Below are positions 34,261 through 43,200 of a stretch of 64,000 bases of DNA, in pieces. The notes beneath the pieces are model-generated. The model was not told where the DNA came from. It did not search any database and saw only the letters and a list, made by a program, of their open reading frames with translations. The DNA comes from DATGPD01 sp041398565 (GTDB lineage: Bacteria > Planctomycetota > UBA1135 > UBA2386). The DNA is taken from NCBI GenBank assembly GCA_041398565.1, contig JAWKUN010000002.1, positions 1,054,001 to 1,118,000 of the forward strand. Reading direction: 5' to 3'. Position 1 is the first letter of the stretch. Each line of letters opens with the position of its first letter. The translations under genes were made by a program, and so were the position numbers.

Positions 34261-36489
34261 CTACTTGCCCTCGCCCGGCTGCCCTTCGCCCGGCTGATCC
34301 TGCGAGCCTGCTTCGGGCGGGAACCACTTCTCCCACGTCTCCTTGTACCAGCCCCACTTCTGGGAGATGCCGGCCTTGTGCAGGCCGAAGAGGATGCCAG
34401 CCAGGATCAGCAGCACGACCAGCACGCGCGGCCAGATCGACTTCTTCGGCGCGTAGGGATCCACCATCGAGCGCTCCGCGCCGGGCGGCAGCTTGGCTGC
34501 GTCGGTGAGCGACGCGCCCAGCGGGATGTTCACCTTGACGCGGCCGTTCACGGCCCAGCCGTTGGCGTCGAGCATGGGGCCGAGGTTGCGCTGCCGCAGC
34601 TTCAGCCAGGCGATGACCATCGACGGTCCGGAGATCAACAGCACCAGGCCGAGGATGCCGAGCGGCATCCAGATGCCGAGGCCGAAGAACGCCTGCATGA
34701 TGCCGCCCAGCGCCGCGGTGATGCCACCGACCGCGACACCCAGCGCGGCGACCACGCCGACGTCGAACTTGGGCTTGGGCGGCGGACCACCCGTGGCCGC
34801 GGCGCCCCCGGCGGTGGCCGCCGCCTGCAGCTTCTCGGTGGAGGCGGCGTCGGCAGCGGCGGCGCGCTTGGCCACCTGCTCCTCGATCCAGCGCAGGAGC
34901 TTCTTGTAGGGCGCCCAGAACGCTTGGCCGATGCTGATCGGTTGGTCGATGAGCGCCTTGATCGTCGCGTCGTAGTCGCGCCCCTTGCGGTCGTAGAAGA
35001 TGCCGTTGCGGCCCACGAACAGGTTGTCCGAGTCGCCCGCCGTGAACGCGGCCGCGACGTGCAGCGACTCGCCCGTCGACGGCCGAACGCATTCGCAGTA
35101 GGCGAGGAAGGTCTTCGACATGGCGGCGAGCGCGGCGTGCTTGCCGGCGTCGCCGACGCGCACGCACAGGTCGCACGAGCGCCCGTCGAGGTAGAGTGTG
35201 CCGGCTTGGAAGGTGGCCGGCTTGCGCGAGAAGAACTCGGTGAAGGAGACGTAGTTCAGCAGCAGCTGGTGCAGGTCGCGGTACAGTCGCACCAGCTTCT
35301 CGAGCGAGGTCATCGCGTCGATCTCCGGTGCCACGGCAGCGTCGGCGGCCACCGCCTCCAGCAGGGCGTCCTTGGCGTTGCCGGCCAGGATCTCCTGCAC
35401 GCGCGCGATCCCCAGCTTCTCGACGCTGGCGCCGGCCTTGGCCGCCTGCCATGCGCCGTAGGCGGCGAGCTTGCCGGTGAGCGTCAGCCAGTCGGCCTCG
35501 GCAAGCTCGGTCTTGTCCTTGCCGAGCAGCGGCGCGACGGCCTTGGCTTGGAATGCCGAGATCGCATCGGTCCATGCCGGGTTCAGCCCCTGGTTCAGCG
35601 GCAGGGGGCGGCTCGCTTCGACGCTGGCGAGGGGCAGGCTCGCCAGTTCGGGCACCGCCAGGCCGAGCTGCTTGCCGGCGACCTCGGCGTAGTTCTTCTC
35701 CTCGCCCTTGAGGATCTGGGCTGCGCGCACGTCGAAGGCGGCCAGTCGGCAGCGACCGAAGTAGTCGTCGACCTTGGCTCGCACTGCCGACGTGGCCGTC
35801 CACGCGGCGGCGGTGTCGTCGGCTCCGAGCGGTAGCGTCGTGCGGTCGGTGGGCTTGATCTGCTGATGCCACGTCGCGTATGCCGTGGCGTCGTCGAAGA
35901 AGCGGTTGACCTTGTCGGTATCGATGCCGACCTTGCCGCCGCGGTCGGGCGTGCCGCCCAGACAGTCGACGATGTCCGCGGCGACCTTGGCCGCGGCGGC
36001 GTCATCGATGGTCTCTGGCGGCACGACGCCGTCGCCGTTCAGCTTGGCCTGCTCGAAGAACTTGTTGGTCTCGGTCGCGTCGGCCACCGTGAGCGCCGCG
36101 GCGTCCTTGCGCCCGAGCGACTGCAGGATGTGCTTGGCCGACGCCAGCATCTGCTTGCCCTCGGGCTTGGTGGCGTCGATCGCCGACAGCGGCATGCCGT
36201 CCTGCCCCTTGATCAGGTCGTCGGGGTTCTTCAGCACGCTGCCCAGCCACTTGATCGCGGCGAGGATCTCCGGTGCGCGCACGCGCCCGTCGTTGTCGGT
36301 GTCGAGCAGCGCGAGGGTGCGCTCGTCGAACTCGAGGCCCTTGACCGGGCAACTCAGCGCGACCCACAGCTTCTGGTCGAGCTGATGCAGATTCATGATG
36401 TCGGCGCCGGTCTCCAGACGGACCTGGTCGACGCCTCCGGCGCGGTAGAAGCGCCAGCGATGTTTCGGGGCGGCAGCGGCTTTGGCCAT
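34261..36489 (-). CDS. EF-hand-like large membrane protein
   Basis: About 742 aa, start at ATG 36489. Near residue 63 there is a canonical EF-hand loop (DTDNDGRVRAPEI); a second, imperfect loop (KLNGDGVVPPETI) and a third site (GIDTDKVNRFF) follow at regular spacing, so calcium binding is plausible. The middle is helical and globular. An Ala/Pro-rich linker near residue 560 precedes a membrane region (about 580-640) and a final helix (RVLVVLLILAGILFGL). No signal peptide, so the N-terminal domain is probably cytoplasmic. Function not recognised. Confidence 0.7.
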   Translation of the reverse strand: MAKAAAAPKHRWRFYRAGGVDQVRLETGADIMNLHQLDQKLWVALSCPVKGLEFDERTLALLDTDNDGRVRAPEILAAIKWLGSVLKNPDDLIKGQDGMPLSAIDATKPEGKQMLASAKHILQSLGRKDAAALTVADATETNKFFEQAKLNGDGVVPPETIDDAAAAKVAADIVDCLGGTPDRGGKVGIDTDKVNRFFDDATAYATWHQQIKPTDRTTLPLGADDTAAAWTATSAVRAKVDDYFGRCRLAAFDVRAAQILKGEEKNYAEVAGKQLGLAVPELASLPLASVEASRPLPLNQGLNPAWTDAISAFQAKAVAPLLGKDKTELAEADWLTLTGKLAAYGAWQAAKAGASVEKLGIARVQEILAGNAKDALLEAVAADAAVAPEIDAMTSLEKLVRLYRDLHQLLLNYVSFTEFFSRKPATFQAGTLYLDGRSCDLCVRVGDAGKHAALAAMSKTFLAYCECVRPSTGESLHVAAAFTAGDSDNLFVGRNGIFYDRKGRDYDATIKALIDQPISIGQAFWAPYKKLLRWIEEQVAKRAAAADAASTEKLQAAATAGGAAATGGPPPKPKFDVGVVAALGVAVGGITAALGGIMQAFFGLGIWMPLGILGLVLLISGPSMVIAWLKLRQRNLGPMLDANGWAVNGRVKVNIPLGASLTDAAKLPPGAERSMVDPYAPKKSIWPRVLVVLLILAGILFGLHKAGISQKWGWYKETWEKWFPPEAGSQDQPGEGQPGEGK

Positions 36490-36712
36490 GGGACTGAGGG
36501 TGAGGGCGAGAAGCGGGGTGCTTGGCGCTCGAACGCAATCGAGCTCCAGTGCACGGAAAACGCGGTAAGGGTTCCTCCGGTGGTCTTGCCCGTCAAGGGC
36601 GACGTGGCGAATCACGGGTGCGTGGCCGGCGGGGTCGTCCGGCCCAGGGGGGACGAAGCAAGGTCGCTGCGTGGGGCGGGAGGGATAGCCTGATTCGGCT
36701 TCGAGGCACAGC

Positions 36713-37720
36713 ATGACTTCGCGCAAGAAGGTCCACCGCGCCCGGCGTCAGACCATGGGCATGCTCGCCGAAGCGGAGACCGCGCTGGGTCGAGGCGAGG
36801 TGGCGTTGGCACGCAAGCTCATCGCGCGCGCGCTCGAAGCGGGCGCCATGAACGCGCACGTGCACGCCGAGGCAGCGCTCCTGCTCGCCGACCTCGGGCA
36901 ACGCGGTGCGGCCGAGGCTGCGGCGCGACGGGCCGAGGCCCTGGCACCGACCGCCGACTTCGTGTGCCGGGTGCTGGTCGAACTCGCTCTGCCGGCGGCT
37001 TCGTCGCCGCGCCGCGTGGAGCCGGCGCACGCGAGCGGCGCGCACGCCGCGGTCGCGATGGTGCCCGCTGGCCGTCCCTGGACGGGCGACGCGGCTTGGT
37101 CGGACCTCGAGCGGTGTGGCGTCGCCGTGGTGAGCGAGTGGCTGACCGGCGACGAAGCCGACGTCTTGGGCCGCCTGCCCGAGGCTGCGCCCGAGTTCGC
37201 CGCCGTTCGCCCCATGTCCACCCCTACAGGCTCGCTCGAATGCGCGGTCTTCGCGGGCGAAGGGCTGCCGGTGCTCTCGGCCTTGTTGGCAGATGCCTAC
37301 GCCGCGGCCCGAGAGTTGGCGGCGGCGAGGGCGGCCGGGCTGGGCATGCGCGGCCAGTTCGTGGCGGCGTGCCCAATCGCCCCGCCGCACGTCGAGCGTG
37401 CCGTTCGCCTGAGCTTGCGCGATGGAGCGTCTCTGCCGCCCCGCGCCGATCGGGGCGGTCGCGACTCGTTCCCGCTGCGCGCGTGCCTGGCCCTGGGGCC
37501 GGTTCCGGTGCGCCTGCAGTTGGTCGACCTCCGGCCCGGACGGCTTCGCCAACGCGCAGTGCTCGTGCCGCCGCGGGCGGCCGCCTGGTTCTGTGCCCGC
37601 GAACGGCCCGTACGGGTCGGCGACGTGCTCGGGCTGCAGCCGGTCGCCTGGGGCCTCGAGGCCGACGGCGAAGCCGCGCTCGTGCTGACCTCTTGGCTCG
37701 ACGTGTCGACGTGCGCTTGA
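36713..37720 (+). CDS. TPR-like N terminus, unknown C-terminal domain
   Basis: About 335 aa. Residues 15-85 read as two TPR-like helix pairs (GRGEVALARKLIARALEAG; ADLGQRGAAEAAARRAEAL). The C-terminal half has a beta-rich pattern with RAVLVPPRAAAWFCARERP and a final LVLTSWLD, faintly like a cupin or 2OG-oxygenase barrel, but no metal triad was identified. Divergent from the EF-hand-like gene. Function unknown. Confidence 0.55.
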   Translation: MTSRKKVHRARRQTMGMLAEAETALGRGEVALARKLIARALEAGAMNAHVHAEAALLLADLGQRGAAEAAARRAEALAPTADFVCRVLVELALPAASSPRRVEPAHASGAHAAVAMVPAGRPWTGDAAWSDLERCGVAVVSEWLTGDEADVLGRLPEAAPEFAAVRPMSTPTGSLECAVFAGEGLPVLSALLADAYAAARELAAARAAGLGMRGQFVAACPIAPPHVERAVRLSLRDGASLPPRADRGGRDSFPLRACLALGPVPVRLQLVDLRPGRLRQRAVLVPPRAAAWFCARERPVRVGDVLGLQPVAWGLEADGEAALVLTSWLDVSTCA

Positions 37721-37909
37721 GTCGACGTGCGCTCGAGGGGCGACTCCGCCGGCACTTCCGGTTCATGGTGGCTGCATGAACCCCTTGCACGGGCCGAGCG
37801 GTTCGATGCGACGCTTGATGTCCTTGTCTGCCGGCGGCGGATCACACTGCCAGCGGTCCCTGCGCCCACCATCGGGCTCGTTCGTAGCCCAGGGCCTGGA
37901 GGGCCTTCG

Positions 37910-40168
37910 TCAGTCGCCCAACCGCATTTGCAGGAGTCCGCTCACGTCGACGCTGGCCGGGGGCCCGGTCTCGAGTGCGACGGCTTGCGCATGCAGCTCG
38001 ACTCCGCGCCACGTTGGCATGGCCGGCACTGGCAGGGGGAAGGTCGCGCGGCCCAGCCCGCTCGTCAGGGCGGTCGCTGTGAGCGCGATCGATGTCGGGT
38101 CGACCAGGAGGGCGCAGCCGGTCGGCAAGCGCAGGTTGGCTGGACGCGCCGCCACGAGCAGCGCGATCGGCGTGCGCGGTGGAGCCCCTTTGATGTCGAC
38201 GGCGAAGCAATCGTTGCCCAGCGAGGGGACGCCGAAGGCGGCGATCTGCAGCGGGTACGCGCCGCAGCCACGAGCCTTCACCTCGCTGCTCGCGGGGGTG
38301 TGCGACAGCACGAACACGTTCCCCCACACGTAGTCGGCACCCCACGACAGGTGGGAACTGCCGGACGCGACGAGCTGCTGCATGCGCTCGTCCCACATCA
38401 GGTTGTAGGGACACGGGGTCCGCTTGGCGCGCACCCTCGACTGGGACCAGTCGACGCCATCCCATTGCCACACGTCGCGATGTTCGTCCGGCCCCCAGCC
38501 CCCGGCCATGACCACGACGCCCTGCTGTGCGTCGAAGGCGAGCGCGTGGCCGCCGCGCGCCGGCGGCACCGTTCGTGGTGCGGCACGTCGCCAGACGGTG
38601 CCGTCCCACTCCCAGGTGTCGGCGAGCGCACCGTTGCGGTCGAGGCCGCCGAACAGGACGACGACCTGGCGCCGCGGATCGTAGCAGGCTGCCGCCACGG
38701 TTCGGGCCGAAGGACCTGGTGCCGCACTGCGCCACACGCTGCCGTCGTACAACCAGGTGTCGCGCATCGGACCGGCGCTGGACTCGCCGCCGAGCAGGAC
38801 GGTGGTGCTGCGCGCGGCGTCGTACGCCATCGCCGCGCCGGTCCGAGCCAGGGGCCCGCGCGGCAGAATCCGCAGCGCCCAGGCGAAGCCGTTCCACTCC
38901 CAGGTCTCGGCGAGCACGTGACTCGTGTCGCGGTAATCGGGTGAGGCCTGGCCGCCGAACAGGACCGTGACGCCGCGCGCCGCGTCGTAGGCGAGCGCGT
39001 GCCCAGCCACGGACGTGGGGGTGCGCGGGGCGGGACGGACCTGCCAGGCGAGCCCGTTCCACTCGCGGGTCTGGCCCTCTCGGTAGGCGACACCGCACCC
39101 GCGCCGGGAGTCGTAGACCACCGGCATGCGCTCGAGCGGTGGCGCGACGTTGCACAGGCGCCACGTCGTGCCGTTCCACTCCCACGTGTCGTAGCGGCGA
39201 CCGTGGGCGTCGCTTCCGCCCGCCAACACCAGGCGATGACGGACCGAGTCCCAGACCATCCCGTGCTCGGCGCGCGCCGGCGGCGACACCGGTGGGTGCA
39301 ACTGCTGCCAGCCATTGGTGAAGTCGAGGAGCCAGGTCTCGTCGCTGTAGGCACCGCTCGAGTCGCGGCCACCGAACAAGAGGACGCCCTGGTCGGTCTC
39401 GGCCATGGCGTGGAAGGCGCGCGCCGAAGGATGCGCCGGCGTGTTGACGGGCATCCAGGTCGCCGGGGGCCACGGCCAGGTCGAGAGCTGGTAGGTGTCG
39501 AAGTACTGGCCGACGCCGTCTTCGCCGCCGAACAAGACGAGGCCCGAGCCACCCCAGCACGAACTCGTGGCGTGGCCCTGCCGCGCGGGTGGCAACGTTC
39601 GGATCTGCTGCCAGTACGGCGGCTTGCACAGCCAGGTCTGGGCGAGCGGGGACCCGCCGAGGGAGCCGCCGTGGAGCACGAGGGCGCCGAGCGCACCGAG
39701 GTAGTTCAGCGTTTGGTGGTCGCCGTACGCCGGCCCCGACTGGGACGGCATCGGCTGGCGGCGCCATACGCGCTCGTCCCACGTGGAAACGTAGTAGCCG
39801 AAGGGAAAGTAGGAGAGACCGGTCAGCACGAGGCAGTCGGCGACGGGATCGTAGGCCATCGCACCGTACCACTGGTACGCACCCGGCGCCGATGCCGTCC
39901 AGCGCCGGCCGTCCCACTCGAGTGTGTGGTGATAGCCGTTGAGCACGACCCGGCCACGGCCCGCGTGGAAAGCCATCTCGGGGAAGGTCAGGTGTGGGTG
40001 CGGGCGCTCGACCCATGTCTGGGCAGCCAGCGCGTGCATGAGCCCCAGTGCCGCGAGCGGACCAGTGGTTCGCCGAACTGCCGCGCGGCCGGGCCAGGGG
40101 CGCCGAAGGAGATGACCGACACCGCCGGTGTCATGCCGAGAGATGACGCGTTCGATCCCGATTCCCAC
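37910..40168 (-). CDS. Secreted Kelch-like beta-propeller protein
   Basis: About 752 aa. A long basic start leads to a hydrophobic signal core ending near HALAAQ. At least ten Kelch-like repeats follow, each with the pattern A.AYD..R..VVLFGG......DTWEWDG..W (e.g. VVLFGGLDRNGALADTWEWD), enough for one or two beta propellers. The last 110 residues contain FPLPVPAMP..RGVELHAQA, the module shared with other secreted proteins here. Likely role is binding to surfaces, polymers or partners outside the cell. The exact start is uncertain between ATG 40168 and a downstream site. Confidence 0.75.
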   Translation of the reverse strand: MGIGIERVISRHDTGGVGHLLRRPWPGRAAVRRTTGPLAALGLMHALAAQTWVERPHPHLTFPEMAFHAGRGRVVLNGYHHTLEWDGRRWTASAPGAYQWYGAMAYDPVADCLVLTGLSYFPFGYYVSTWDERVWRRQPMPSQSGPAYGDHQTLNYLGALGALVLHGGSLGGSPLAQTWLCKPPYWQQIRTLPPARQGHATSSCWGGSGLVLFGGEDGVGQYFDTYQLSTWPWPPATWMPVNTPAHPSARAFHAMAETDQGVLLFGGRDSSGAYSDETWLLDFTNGWQQLHPPVSPPARAEHGMVWDSVRHRLVLAGGSDAHGRRYDTWEWNGTTWRLCNVAPPLERMPVVYDSRRGCGVAYREGQTREWNGLAWQVRPAPRTPTSVAGHALAYDAARGVTVLFGGQASPDYRDTSHVLAETWEWNGFAWALRILPRGPLARTGAAMAYDAARSTTVLLGGESSAGPMRDTWLYDGSVWRSAAPGPSARTVAAACYDPRRQVVVLFGGLDRNGALADTWEWDGTVWRRAAPRTVPPARGGHALAFDAQQGVVVMAGGWGPDEHRDVWQWDGVDWSQSRVRAKRTPCPYNLMWDERMQQLVASGSSHLSWGADYVWGNVFVLSHTPASSEVKARGCGAYPLQIAAFGVPSLGNDCFAVDIKGAPPRTPIALLVAARPANLRLPTGCALLVDPTSIALTATALTSGLGRATFPLPVPAMPTWRGVELHAQAVALETGPPASVDVSGLLQMRLGD

Positions 40169-40291
40169 GGAAGGAGGATCGGCCCGACAGAGGCGGCGAG
40201 TTGACTCGACGTCCCACCGAACGACCCGCCCTTGGCATCGTCGATCGCGCGGTCGAAGAACGCCGGATCATCGCCGGTCGCAATGGCGCCG

Positions 40292-41506
40292 TCACTGCAC
40301 GGTGAGCGCGCAGGTGTTGCCGAACGCCACGGTGGTCGTGCCGATGGCGTAGGCGATCGTTTGGGCGGGAACGCTCCGGCCACGCAGGCTGGCGACGTTC
40401 GGGACAGGGATCTGCAGTACGGCTTCTCCGGAGGTGAAGCCGTTGCCCGGCATCGTCACCGTGACCAGAGCGGTGGGATCGACGCCCAGACTGCCGGCAG
40501 CGAAGGGCAGCGATACCGGGGTGATGAAACTGCCGCTGAGCAGCAGGGAGGTGAGCCAGCTGCCCATGAGCCGTGGCGGCGCGAAGGCCAGCACCGACAT
40601 CGTGGTGCCGGTGCGCGCGCGGCCACCGGTGCACCAGACCACCGGGTACTCGACCAGGCGATAGCCGGCGCTGTCGCTCAAGGCGGCGATGTAGTGCCCA
40701 CCGACGTAGGCGCCGTTGCTGAAGAACTCGTTGCTGTCGACCACCCGTAGGGCCGGGGTTGCCGGGTCGAGATCGGCGGCGATCCACTGGTCGTTGTCGG
40801 TGAAGGCGAAGCTCTCCAACTCGTGGAAGCTCAGGCCGACCATGTCGCCGTTGCCGTCGACGATCGGCTGCGCCGAGTTGGCCGTGCGCCCCGCGGTGGT
40901 GACGCGGGCGATCACGCGCGGCGCGCCCACCGTGCGGGTGGCTGCGTCCAGCGGCAGCGCCGCGATGTCGTTGCCGAACGTCGCCAGCAGGTGCAGCTGC
41001 CCGTCGATGGTCGCGAGCGCGGGATCGTAGTAGCCCTGTGGGGTCAGGCCGACGATGGCGCCCGCGACGGTGAACGGCTGGCCGACGCTGGCGCGCTGCG
41101 CCAGCTGGACCGTGCCGGTCGCGTAGTCGTCGGTGACGGCAAGCAATCCGGACGCGTGGACGGACATGGCAAACTGGTCGCTGGCGGTGTTGAGCGCCGC
41201 CGCCGCTCCGTCCTCGACGAAGGTGCCGCTGACCCGGTCGTAGCGTCCGGTCAGCAGGTCCAGTCCGCCGACGCCACCGCGCGCCGAGCTCAGGCCGCGC
41301 ACGGTGAGACCGAGGTAGTAGGTCCCGGCAGGATCACCCATGAGGTGGACGGCGCTGATCGAATTGACCTCCACGACTCCCAGAGTCGTGGGGGAGAGTT
41401 GCTGGGAATCGACGATGGGCGACAGGCTGGTCGGGATCACCGCGCCCTGGGCGGCGAGCATCGTTGTGGCGGCGAGCGGAAACAGGACGGCGATGGAGTT
41501 CTTCAT
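40292..41506 (-). CDS. Secreted protein, unknown function
   Basis: About 404 aa with a clear signal peptide (MKNSIAVLFPLAATTMLAAQ). The body is rich in beta strands and small residues with repeated GL.LLTGRYDRVSG / TIDGQLHLLATFG type segments, perhaps a propeller. The C terminus carries LQIPVPNVASLRGRSVPAQ, which aligns with the C-terminal module of the proteins at 146 and 37910. It lies in a same-strand run of three secreted-protein genes. Confidence 0.65.
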   Translation of the reverse strand: MKNSIAVLFPLAATTMLAAQGAVIPTSLSPIVDSQQLSPTTLGVVEVNSISAVHLMGDPAGTYYLGLTVRGLSSARGGVGGLDLLTGRYDRVSGTFVEDGAAAALNTASDQFAMSVHASGLLAVTDDYATGTVQLAQRASVGQPFTVAGAIVGLTPQGYYDPALATIDGQLHLLATFGNDIAALPLDAATRTVGAPRVIARVTTAGRTANSAQPIVDGNGDMVGLSFHELESFAFTDNDQWIAADLDPATPALRVVDSNEFFSNGAYVGGHYIAALSDSAGYRLVEYPVVWCTGGRARTGTTMSVLAFAPPRLMGSWLTSLLLSGSFITPVSLPFAAGSLGVDPTALVTVTMPGNGFTSGEAVLQIPVPNVASLRGRSVPAQTIAYAIGTTTVAFGNTCALTVQ

Positions 41507-41699
41507 CGTCGGCCCAATGGTCGGGCGTCGGTGGACCCACCTCGCTGCCGGGCAAATTTCGTCGCCGTGCCGCGTGGCCACGTCGTTCCGAGCTGCGCCA
41601 TGTCGACGCCGGCGGCAAAGCGACACAGGGCGAGCAAGCTGCGCTTTGGTCACTCCGGACCCTCGAGACTTGCCGAGTCCGTACACCTGCGTGGCACGC

Positions 41700-42920
41700 C
41701 TACTGGTAGGCCCACCCCATCACCATCGTGCGGAGGGTTCCGGAGGCACTGGCACGCCCGCCCTTCACCGTGACTCCACCCACATCGGACGGCACCAGCT
41801 CGCCGACCTGCATCAGCGTGCTGTTGCTGAAGCGCAGGCTCGCGGTCGCGGCGTCGAAGGCCGCGCCCTGCACGCTGAGCTGCAGACCCGCGGCAGACAG
41901 GCTGCTGGGCGCGCTCAGCGAGTGGGTGACGCTGCCGTTGCCCGTGCTCGTGATCAGGGTGACGAGCGGCTGCGTCATGAGGTCGCCACACGCCCCCGGA
42001 ACAGCCGTCGGACGCATCGCGGGACCGAGGATGATCACGGCAGCCGCGCTCGGCGGCGCGCCGGCGATGGTCGTATCGAGCGAGTACTGCGCCGCCGTGG
42101 AGGTGGCACCCCGCGTCGTGCTCGTCAGATGCGACCCGTTCGTTTCGCAACCGTCGCCCACCTGGAAGAACCCCCAATGGTTGGGTTCTGCGGCCCAGAT
42201 CTGATCGACGGCCAGCACTCCCGAGTTCGAGTAGACGGCGAACTCGATGAGCATGTCTTGGACACCGTCGTGGAAGAAGGGAACGTCGAGGGCGAGCGCG
42301 ATCACGGGATCGCCGGCCACCGGATTCGCCAACCCGACCTGTGGCGCGCTGAAGCTCAGCGTGCGTCGGCTCACCACCTGGGTGTAGTCGAAGCCGCGGT
42401 TGGTGGCGAAGGTCGTGGTGGCGCTGCGGTAGCCGTTCGGCGCGTGCGCCATCCACACCTCCAGATCGAGGAGGCCGCCGACAGAGCGGATGGTCTCGTC
42501 GGCGATCAGGCCGATCCGGGTGATGGCGCCGGCGCGCAGCGGCCCTTGGATCTGTTGCAGCCGCGTGCCCGCCGCCAGCAAGTGCGAGTCATTGCGGGCC
42601 ACGGACACGGGCTGGTTGAAGTATGGCCAGTGCCGCCATCCGGGGTCGAAGCCACAGCGAGAGCACTCCCAGTTCGAAAGCCCCTGGTTCTGGCACGCGT
42701 GCTCTTCGATGTAGGCGCGAAGCTGGTCGCAGGAGGTGTACGCAGGTGTCGGAATCTGTGCCCGGCCGGGGAAGTTCATGTTCCGCCGACCATTCTGGCA
42801 GGTGTAGCGGTAGCACCAGTAGTCGCCGTACCAGTTCGGAAGCTGCGCTTGCACAGATACCGTAGAGGCAACCAGGAAGACGGAGAGGAAGAAGCCAGTC
42901 GTGTTGGTCATGTGCTTCAT
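41700..42920 (-). CDS. Secreted protein, unknown function
   Basis: About 406 aa; two possible starts nine bases apart (MKHM). The signal peptide ends near VSVQAQ. A cysteine-rich N-terminal part (WCYRYTCQNGRR, CDQLRAYIEEHAC, CSRCGFDPG) suggests disulfides and export. The remainder is beta-rich with LDLEVWMAHAPNGY and a C-terminal LSAAGLQLSVQGAAFD segment like the shared module. Function unknown. Confidence 0.65.
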   Translation of the reverse strand: MKHMTNTTGFFLSVFLVASTVSVQAQLPNWYGDYWCYRYTCQNGRRNMNFPGRAQIPTPAYTSCDQLRAYIEEHACQNQGLSNWECSRCGFDPGWRHWPYFNQPVSVARNDSHLLAAGTRLQQIQGPLRAGAITRIGLIADETIRSVGGLLDLEVWMAHAPNGYRSATTTFATNRGFDYTQVVSRRTLSFSAPQVGLANPVAGDPVIALALDVPFFHDGVQDMLIEFAVYSNSGVLAVDQIWAAEPNHWGFFQVGDGCETNGSHLTSTTRGATSTAAQYSLDTTIAGAPPSAAAVIILGPAMRPTAVPGACGDLMTQPLVTLITSTGNGSVTHSLSAPSSLSAAGLQLSVQGAAFDAATASLRFSNSTLMQVGELVPSDVGGVTVKGGRASASGTLRTMVMGWAYQ

Positions 42921-43200
42921 TTGGGAATGAACAAAGGCAGAGCCGCGGCGCGGGCATCCATCGGACTGAAAAGTGCATGAGAATCTCGCTGGCCCGACCA
43001 TGCGGGCCGCCGTCCCCTCACCGCGCCGCCGCCGGCCGAGCTCGTGCGGCTCCGCCTCACCACAGTCGAAAGACCGACTGCCGTCGAGGCTGTCCATGTC
43101 TGGCGGGTACCCATCTTGCTGCCCGGATCGACCGGAGCTTCTTCGTTCCTGACATGCTCGGCGGGTTAGAGCGAAGCACCGCTAGAGTCGTCCATCGCCG

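Noticed and set aside
37842..37909. Protein-like end (ALQALGYERARWWAQG) beyond the Kelch-like gene's stop
   Set aside because: Too short, other frame, and codon third positions are not biased as in genes here.
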